A DNA stretch of 64,000 nt, taken from NCBI GenBank assembly GCA_020744425.1, contig JAGMUV010000004.1:372001-436000 (forward strand). The letters are read 5' to 3'. Origin of the DNA: Dactylonectria macrodidyma. Its lineage: Eukaryota; Ascomycota; Sordariomycetes; Hypocreales; Nectriaceae. Made by a program: the position numbers and the translations under genes. Under the pieces are notes generated by a model. That model had not been told where the DNA came from, made no database searches, and worked only from the letters and a program-made list of their open reading frames with translations. Shown one piece after another: positions 55,903 through 64,000 of the stretch. The stretch's first letter is position 1. Each line of letters begins with the position of its first letter.

Positions 55903-58900
55903 TCAATCTATCGCCATTCTAGTTTCCTTCATAAACTTGACGGCTTGCTCCGCAGCCTTGGTCATGACCTCGACCTTATCGACGCCGCCTTCGACCTTGG
56001 CCACAACCTGGTCGCCGACCCGGACGGTACACCAGTATTCGCGCTCGCCGCCACCGCCCTCGATGATCTCGTATGCATAGTGCACCTTTTCGTTGACGGC
56101 CAGCTTGGACAGCTCCTCCTTGGGGTGCTGCACGTGCACCTTATCGCGCAGGATGCGGTCTAGGTACGGCATGACTTCGAACCGGCTGAGCACCGCTTCG
56201 CAGGCCTCCATCGAGCCCGAGTCGACCCATACGGCGCCCAGAAGCGCTTCAAAGAGGTCCGAGTAGAACTTCCTCGCGCGGAGGCGTGCTAGGAGAGCCC
56301 AGGGATAGTGCGTCCCATGCCTGAGGGTGTCGGCGATGGGACCACCCAAGGCATCGAAGCGCTTCGACATTGCCGCTTGCTCGATGCCAATGGCTGGCAA
56401 TGCGTGCCGCATGAACTTCCACAATGGAATCGTGACCTGCTTCGTCTCGATGCTCCCATCGTCGTTGACAACAGTCTCCGTATCTTTGAGGCCGTGCTCA
56501 AGGCCGACAAACGCGAGAAAGTCGCCATTCACCATGGCGGTCTTGATCATGTGCAGCTGAGAATGCGGCAGCTCGGGTCGCACGTTGAACACCTTCGTGA
56601 CGATGATGTAGTCGAGAACCGCATCACCGAGAAACTCGAGCCGCTCAAATGACCTCCAACGGGCATCCGCCGTGTAAGATCCATGGGTCATAGCCTCGAT
56701 TAGTAGCGACTTCTTCCGGAATGAATACCCGATCAACTCTTCCAACGGTTTCAAGGTAGGCGGAAGCTCGACGTCTCCAACAGCGTGGTTGAAGAGAATT
56801 GCCCGGCCTTCCTTCTCGTTGAACCACTTAATATTGCCGCCTGCGTGGTTAGTGAGGAACAAAGAGATACATTTCAAGGCCATGTGTATCCCACCGCTCT
56901 GATAACAAGCTCCAATAAGGGCCTCTACAACATCGGCCAGCATTTTTGAAGGAAGGACTCGCGCCGGGGGTTGCGAGTCGACATTGTCGTCTGCGTACAA
57001 CGGCCTCCATTTCTGGCCCGTGAATATTTTCGACAGTACAAACTGGGGCAAGCCAATATCGACCGAGGCATTCAAGAGCCGCGAGTTTGAAACCTGGCGG
57101 TCTTTGAAGAATGACAGATAGCCCTCGGGCCAATTGAGGTCTGTAGATCGGGTTAGGACATGATCAGTCATATGCTCCGGGATAGTGTACTCACGTTTGG
57201 CAGAAGCCTGAACGACAACGCAAAACTTCAGGATGGAATCCCCAAGAAACTCGAGCCTCTCGTAGTCAACCGGCTCAGATGCGGCGCGAGAGCTGATCGC
57301 CTCAATGACAAGCTGGGGATCAATGAGACCGACAGGCTTCAAAATCGTCTCAGACAGTTGTGTCGCAATCATCATGACTTCCAACTCATGAATCACTGAT
57401 GGAATCAGCATGGCAAATTGAACAAAACGCTTTGGTACAGTGTCTACAGTCGCCCAGGGCATGGGAAGTACCCAGGTATACCGCTTAGAACTAGAAGACT
57501 GCTCTCTGGGGTCCGAATGCACGCGGTGCAGGAAATCGCCTCGTCGTGTTGTCTTGCGAAGAAGGAGATACGGCACATCCTTGGGCGCCGCTTCGTACTC
57601 GTAGAATGGGTACTGCACTTCTTCTTTTGGTGGTTTGGACGGTATGATGCCAGTGTACTCAAATGGACTCTTCAACCTGTCCCGGACAAGGTACGGCATG
57701 TTAATGTCATGCTTCTCAGGATCAAAGGCAACAGATCCAATCTGATCTTTGCTGAGACTGTGATTCTCGGAGGAAGAAAACTTGATGACGTGACTGCGAT
57801 CTTGGACTTCCCACCGGTGCCCAAAGTGAAAGGCAAGAAGAGCAGAAGTGTGGTCCGGCAGCTTTGCCGCTTCACTGTCGGAGCATATCCTCCCAGCGCC
57901 GAAGGTGAGTTTCCATTCGACGCCCCATTCCGGATAGATCCTGATGGATCGAGGTTGAGAAATCTGGACCGGGACAACGATGGTGTAACGTCCCAAGCAG
58001 TTGTTCTGCTCGTCATGGAGGGTCAATGGGAGCACGAATTTCGAGTTCGGCTCGGGGCTCTGCCAAATCCGCGCAATCTTCGTCCATGGGTTGATGGGCG
58101 GCGCAGCTGTCACCGTCGGTACGCGTTCTTCTGGCGCGGCATCTTTGATGGGGAGGAGGTTATCGTTGATCAGGCCAGCCTTGTACAGGGCAATATATGC
58201 ATGAAAGGCAGCGTCCTTTGTCGCATTCTTCTGTGATATCCATTGGAGAGCGCTGTGCGCATGGCGCAGTTCAGCTGGCAGAAATGATGGTAGAACCACT
58301 TTCGCTGTGACAGGTGAGTCGTCCTCGTTGGAGACTCGATGGATGATGTAGTCGGGTCGACAGTCAACAAACTCGCCTTGCGAGAGCACTCGGCAAAAGT
58401 GTTCGAGGTGTTGTTTTGCACTGTCGAGATCAAGTCGCGCACCGGTGGACTCCACCACAAAAAAGAATGAGCCGTCGTCCTCCTCACTCTCCAGCTCCTT
58501 GAGTCGACGCTGCTCCTCCTCGTCCAGTTGGTACTGCCTCTTCATCTGCTCTTCCAAAGCCTCCCACTCCGGTGGGCCCTTGGCCGACCGTTCGAGGAGG
58601 AGAACCAGCTTGGAGTCCTTCATCCGCGCCCTGCCGCGGCGCTGGATGAAGGACTTGAGGTTTCCTGGTTTGTCGAAACACACGACTAGGTTGCAGGCAG
58701 GGACGTCGATGCCCTCTTCTAGGACGCTGGTTGCCACTAGCAAATTGATCTTGCCAGAGCGAAACTCCTGCAGGGCGGAGAGGCCTACAGATTTGCTGAA
58801 CTCGTAGACGTTCTTGCGACTATTGAAGGTGGAAGTGCCGACCATGGTGCCAATCCGATACTTCTTGAGTATGGCTGGGTTAGTTGCCAAGAGGTCGGTA

Positions 58901-60465
58901 ACAATTGTAACTGTCGCCCGTTCTTTGACAAACACAATCCCCACCACATTGTCTTCAGCAGATTCAAGCACATCAATTAGGAGCCGTGCTTTCTCAGATA
59001 GGTCGGAATCTTTCGCAGGTGGGATTGTGGAGGAGTTGCGCGAGACGTTGCCGAGGGCCTGGGCGAGCCAAATTTTGTCCTCATTTTCCCGAACGACCTG
59101 TTCCGAGCCCGATGTATCCGTGCGATCGATGAACTCGTTAATAGCCTTTGATATGTAATGGTCGACAGCCCATGGGCCAAGCTCGCGAAGAATCTCTTTG
59201 CTACGGCCCCAAAGCCCCTTCATCTGGTTTTGGACATACGTATCGTACTTGAACGCCGCTTTGAAGGCATCGCGCTGACCTCTCTCGCTACGATCAGCTA
59301 GGAGGCGGAGCATCATCGGGTCAGTCTTAATGTCGAGGCTCTGGTATACTTCGCGCAACGACTTCATAATAGTGGTGTGCTCGGGAAATTCGACGGGCTC
59401 ATACTCTGAATAGGACAGTTTCGGCTTGTTGACACACCTCAGAAGCTCGTCTCGATGGAGCGTCGGGGTAATGCATGAGGCGTCTAGTATCGTTTCGAGC
59501 ACTTGGATGCCTTCAAGGTTTGATCGCATGATGGGACTTGCCGTCAACCCCAAGATGGCTGGGACTGCCTGTTTCGACACTTTGGTGGGATGGTAGAACT
59601 TAGTCATGATGCTGGTAGTCGGGGAGTTTTTGACGCAGTTATGGGCTTTGTAGTATCTGTTAGAATGGCTACGAATGGGGACTGAATAAACAGACCTTCG
59701 TCAATCACCAAGAGAGCTAGCATGTGCATGCTGATAAAAGCATGGGCCAGCGCGTCGAGCAATACCTGATAGGTAGAGACAACGATGCGAGTTCCGTCTA
59801 GAACAGTGTGCCATGTTGACTGGGACCAGCTGTCGATGCCTTGATTGCCAGTCAGCACCTTGATGGGAGCCGCAGGGTTTTGGAGTCGGATGACTTCGCA
59901 CTGTTGTTCGCACAAGGAGACGGTTGGAGCCAGAAACCAGACCAGCTAGAGATCGTTAGTTTGGGAGTGAGAGATAGAGACAGAGTACTTACTTTGTTGG
60001 GTGGACATGTCTCTAATTCAGCTTTGATCCTCAGCACGGCGCTATTGTAAGCGGGTTAGATCCCATCCACATCGGCCTACCCACAACATGACTTACACCT
60101 GTGTCTTCCCACTTCCTGTATCCATCTACACAAGTCAGCTTACATCATCAAACCCGGACAGTAGGTAGGTAGGTAGATAAATTGTAACATACAGCAACAA
60201 TGACATTTCGCTGCAAGGACTGATCCAGCATTTCCAGCTGGTACGCCCGAGAACTCATTATTTCCGGAGTCGCAGCCTCAGGCTTGGGCTCAATAACAGT
60301 GATGGCCTTGGTTCCTGAGGAACCATCCGGCAACAGAACGGAGACGGAGACGGTCTCTGTAATAAGAGGCGCCGGCGAATGGTCTTCGTCACTCGGCGGG
60401 TCATCCATGTCCGAGGAGTCGGAATCGCCGACTCCGCCGGTGTGATGGAAACGTGGAAACTCCAT
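55903..60465 (-). CDS. DCL2: Dicer-like protein 2 (RNA silencing endonuclease)
   Basis: Six exons: 60465-60193, 60125-60097, 60041-59993, 59945-59696, 59645-57195 and 57140-55903; 1429 residues. The helicase starts SSRAYQLEMLDQSLQ and the Walker A motif, MDTGSGKTQV, sits on a 29-nt exon. LLVIDEAH is split by an intron. A helicase C-terminal domain ends FIQRRGRARM (about residue 525). The dicer dimerisation domain (DUF283) lies near 600-690. Two RNase III domains have signatures YERLEFLGDSILKF (near 994) and FERLEFLGDAVLDYII (near 1184). There is no evident C-terminal dsRNA-binding domain, as usual for fungal DCL2. The last intron (57141-57194) is 54 nt and in frame, so it is easily missed; removing it restores SAKHLNWPEGYL. 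DCL2 cuts dsRNA into siRNAs for quelling and antiviral defence. Confidence 0.94.
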
Positions 60466-61735
60466 GGAGCCCCGTGTCTCTTGTTCGTTCGTCACTCGAC
60501 GGCGCGCCTGGAGATCCAATACGATGGTCCGGGGCCAGCGACAGCGATTGCGACAGCGAGGGTGCAACGGCGATGACTCAACTGCTGCCTGGAGTGTTCG
60601 GCTACCCAGTACCCAGGGTAGTGTTGCGCTATGATATCGCTCGTCTCGTTTCCGTCTCGTCCAGCGCAGGCGAGCAATTGGTCGAGTTGCGAGACGACCA
60701 AGGGAACGCAGCGACGGGCCCGGAGAGATTGCGACTGCGAAAGCCAGCGTGAAGCAAAAGTTCCCGTTCCTCGGAGGGGGGACGCGTACAGGCCTGCGAA
60801 TCGTGAGGGAGTGGAGGGACTGAAATAGGCTGCATTGTGTTCATCAACCAATACGCTGCGGCAGCCTGGTCAGGCCTGCAGGTTGGAGGCCCACCAATCT
60901 TGTGGCAGACGCGGCGTTTTCTGCCTCGCAAGACAAGTACACTCCACAATGTTAGAGTCACCTCATGGAAAATATGCAAGAGGCCATCCTTTACTCCGAG
61001 AAATTGTCTCAAATGATGCACTTTTGTCTTGAAGACTCTTCGGGTTTGTTGTGGTTGTGCTGAGCAATCCCAAAAAGTCCCAGCACCATCTGCACGCTAC
61101 GACCCCACCCATGTCAGCCCAGACACCCCTAAACTCCAGTGAGAGTCACTCTTGCCTACGTCAACTGACGATTTACTCCTCCAGCGTCGCAACCAGTTCT
61201 CTTTCGGGACTGATCGACATTTCATACTCGTCCATATTGACCAGGAACCTTTGAAAGACTTTTCAACCAGTCCAATTGATTCAAGAATAGAAGCGACATC
61301 GGCAGTTCCTCTATCATCCAGTTCCCAACCAGACCATTGGAACTGGGGGTGAGCTCCTTGAAACTCAAATTAGGTGCTATTCCACAACCATGAATCTCTG
61401 ATCGCGCAACCCACATCATGTGGCCCTTCTGTTGAATCTTGTGACCATGAAGCCTTCCCTTTGTATAAAACACACATTCTCTTGGAAAGCGTGTGTTAAT
61501 ACTGATCGGCGTCAGATTGCACCCAGGTAGGAGACATCTAAACAAAGAATCGCATCTCAACCACAGGGCGCATGTTGATAGTGAGGCAGTCTAGACTAGA
61601 CAGAAGATAGTTTATAAAGTGTAAAGCAAAAGGGGAGTCATATAATAAATGCTGTGCAATCGCACAGTTACGATCGTGCGAATAGTAATCCTCTACAGGT
61701 TAAGGCAACGGCGCCCATGATTCTGCCAAACTCAA
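60466..61735. other. Intergenic region upstream of DCL2
   Basis: 1.3 kb between the DCL2 start and the end of the ankyrin gene. It should contain the DCL2 promoter. No further coding evidence. Confidence 0.45.
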
Positions 61736-64000
61736 CTAGTCACCAAGAGAAATCACTTCCCCTTGAAGCGTTTTCCTGATAGCCCACAATCTCTTCAACC
61801 ATTCCAAATCACTCTCAGATGGCTGCTTCTCCATTTTCCCAGCTAGTTTAAACTCTACCCGGACAAAACCACTCCAGTTCTTGAAAGCCTCGCTCCCTCC
61901 ACAGTTGGGACTACTACTTGTGTCAATGCGTAGCTGCTCATTGAAGCGCCCAACCAGAAGCCAGGCCTTCACTGGCTCAGATCGTGTCAGCGATATGACG
62001 TTCATGGGGCCCCGTTTGCCAATGTATGAGACGGAGGCCTGGCTGCGCACCAAATACTTGACGCAGTCGAGCTTCCCAAAGGCGCCGGCAACCACAAGAG
62101 CTGAACCTAGGGGAGACCCTTCAAAGTCAATTTCAGCTCCCATGGATAAACAGTTCTCTATAATCTCAACTGAGTTGCGGTATGCAGCCAGGCACAAAGG
62201 ACTCCATCCACGATTCGGCTCGAGATTTAGAATATTCCGAAAGGTTTCCCTTGGTAGATGGGTTCGGAACATGAGGAATTTCGATGTGAGGAAAGCAATT
62301 TTCTCGAAAGGAAACCAGTGGAGGTGCCATGGGAATGGAGTCGTATTGTGAAGACCTGTATCGTTGTGAAAAACAAAATCCGCCAGGTGCTCTTGGCAAA
62401 TGGAGTATTGCATCGTACTCCTGCCAGCCCCGTCCTCTTGTGTCAAATCATAGCCCAGTTCTTCCCACTTTCGCGCCATGTCAAGACCGAACCTTGGCTG
62501 TGTGCAAAATATTGGCAACTGGAGACCGCAAGTACCCAAACGTACTGCCAGCTCCAAATCAGAACTCTCTGACTTGTCGCTGAGGAGTGCCTCTGATTTA
62601 GGGCCTAGTGGAAGCATCCGTAACCACGATTTTGTCCTGATTCGAGAGTATCTTGAGGTATCACAGGCAGAAAAGGCAGCCAGATGGTCTCGCATGCCGT
62701 CGCTGTTAGCAATGTCGAATGGTGTCTGGCCGAGGCTGTTTGTTATGTTGAGGTTTGCGCCCTTTTCGACGAGAATTGACACAGCGATTATATTCCCCCC
62801 CTGCGCACTGATGTGTAGGGGACTCTCTTGGGTCTGTCCGCGGCCGCGGTTGAGAATTGCTAATAACGCTCGTTTCCGAGTCAGTTGACTTCTGCGCCTG
62901 TTAATCTCGTTAGTCTGAATCAGACCTCGGTCACTCCTCACCCTACTCACGCAATAGCCTCAATACGTTCGTCTATACACTCGAGAAAGCTTTTCAAAGC
63001 TTTGAAGTTCCCGACTTCAGCTGCTTGATGGAGAGGGTGATCATCTCCGCGGACTAGGTCACCGCCTTGCTGGATATACTCATCAGCGAGTTGAGGTACT
63101 AAACTATCATATCCATGATTCCGGAACATCAGCTCGAATGCAGTGATCCATTGGTTGTCAATGAACATTGCCTTCCGCACATTTGCTCCATGATTGATTA
63201 GCCATCTAGGGATCTCTTGTTGACCCATAGCCGTAGAGAGAAGCAATGCGGTGCCTCCTCTTAGGAAAACAATATCGACCGGACACCCACAGTTCACCAA
63301 TCGCTTGCAACTGCTTAAGTCTTCCTCGAGTATAGCTTGCTGAAAGGCCCCTGAGAGGGTAAGGACTTGTGCTTTGGACAATGGACTACCAATTTGTGCA
63401 GCCACCGTGCAAACATCAGACCCAAAGGCTTCGTCGAGAAAATTGACGATGTCATGGCGATCACGATCTAAGGCAGAGGCCCTTGGATTCTTGCCATACA
63501 TGTCATAAGATAAGGTTGCGCCATGCCGTACTAGAAGCATGGCTGCTTCGAGATGGCCGTTTTGAGCCGCTCGATGAAGTGGTGTGCTCTTCTCATTACA
63601 TTCAGCCGTGATTTTGGCGCCATTGACGATAAGGACATTCATGGCTCCCAGATGATTGCATGCAGCTGCAAAATGAAGCGGCGTGAATCCTTCAGCGCAT
63701 GCGGCATTGACGTCGGTGAGAAACCCCTGCTTGAGGTAGAGTTCCAGACATTGTATGCGTCCAACTACCTTGGAAGCCAAATGAAGTGCATTGATGCCAT
63801 GGAAATGCCTTCGACTTCCTGAAATACTAGAAAGCAAGCTGAAAGGCCTTCCCCAAGCCATCGCAAACCTATGCTGCGCGTTGTGTACCATGAGCCTCTC
63901 AAGAAAGTCAGCATTGCTGTTGAGGATAGCTGCCGCAGCACAGTCAAGCATCGAAGACTCGTCAGAGTCAACAGTGGGGTCTGCTCCAAGCTCTAGGAGC
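61736..64000 (-). CDS. Ankyrin-repeat protein, 5' end outside the window
   Basis: Two exons visible, from the right edge to 62951 and 62897-61736, joined by a 53-bp intron with GTGAGT and AACAG ends. At least 737 residues are present and the frame is open to the edge, so the start is missing. I see about eight ankyrin repeats: LLELGADPTVDSDESSMLD at the edge, INALHLASKVVG, FTPLHFAAACNHLGAMNVLI, STPLHRAAQNGHLEAAMLLV, GTALLLSTAMGQQEIPRWLI, HPLHQAAEVGNFKALKSFL, ESPLHISAQGGNIIAVSILV and WSPLCLAAYRNSVEIIENCL. No other domain is visible in this part. In moulds such proteins often carry an NACHT or other effector domain upstream; whether that is so here cannot be seen. Confidence 0.85.

Noticed and set aside
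1..64000. Bacterial-type features (operons, Shine-Dalgarno sites, CRISPR arrays, insertion sequences)
   Set aside because: None is expected in or supported by this spliced fungal sequence; no regularly spaced repeat array or transposase was seen.

Overview
The window comes from a filamentous ascomycete nuclear genome, most likely Pezizomycotina and probably Sordariomycetes. Most genes carry one to five short introns (about 50-180 bp, GTRAGT donors, YAG acceptors). Most of the recognisable proteins are conserved fungal housekeeping factors. A dicer-like 2 gene, a plastocyanin-like extracellular protein and a GPI-type aspartyl protease fit a mould. All gene models were joined by hand from reading frames plus splice signals. 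I checked that exon lengths sum to a multiple of three.

Layout. 2.3-4.5 kb: a SERF/4F5 micro-gene converges on a cupredoxin-like secreted protein. 6.2-8.8 kb: a five-exon SMN orthologue and the ribosome-biogenesis RRM protein NOP15 are divergent. 9.8-16.0 kb: the golgin RUD3, an uncharacterised membrane protein, GET1 and a prenyltransferase-alpha-repeat (PTAR1-like) protein. 20.4-22.1 kb: a yapsin-like aspartyl protease isolated between gene-poor stretches. 24.9-27.1 kb: a vacuolar amino-acid transporter (AVT2-like). 28.4 kb: a 35-residue CxxC microprotein. 30.7-31.8 kb: the RHO1 GTPase, including a 28-nt exon. 36.1-37.5 kb: mitochondrial ribosomal protein uL24m (MRPL40). 37.8-41.3 kb: two small paralogous two-exon genes ending in -AKL, in an otherwise gene-poor region. 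44.5-55.8 kb: a dense block of UreG, TSR1, UTP7, PTH2, a GT64 glycosyltransferase and nicotinamide riboside kinase. 55.9-60.5 kb: DCL2. 61.7-64 kb: an ankyrin-repeat protein running off the right edge.

Functional themes. Three genes serve ribosome assembly (NOP15, TSR1, UTP7), and TSR1 and UTP7 share a 331-bp divergent promoter. RUD3, GET1, RHO1 and the GT64 enzyme act in Golgi/ER traffic and cell surface, and the PTAR1-like protein may do so too. SMN and DCL2 are RNA-metabolism factors.

The most unusual observation is the pair of 63- and 69-residue proteins at about 37.9 and 41.1 kb. They share the core FIYDTSSLQDRLIQ, the same intron phase, a CTATAAAGA promoter element and a C-terminal AKL that fits a type 1 peroxisomal targeting signal. 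I do not recognise this family.
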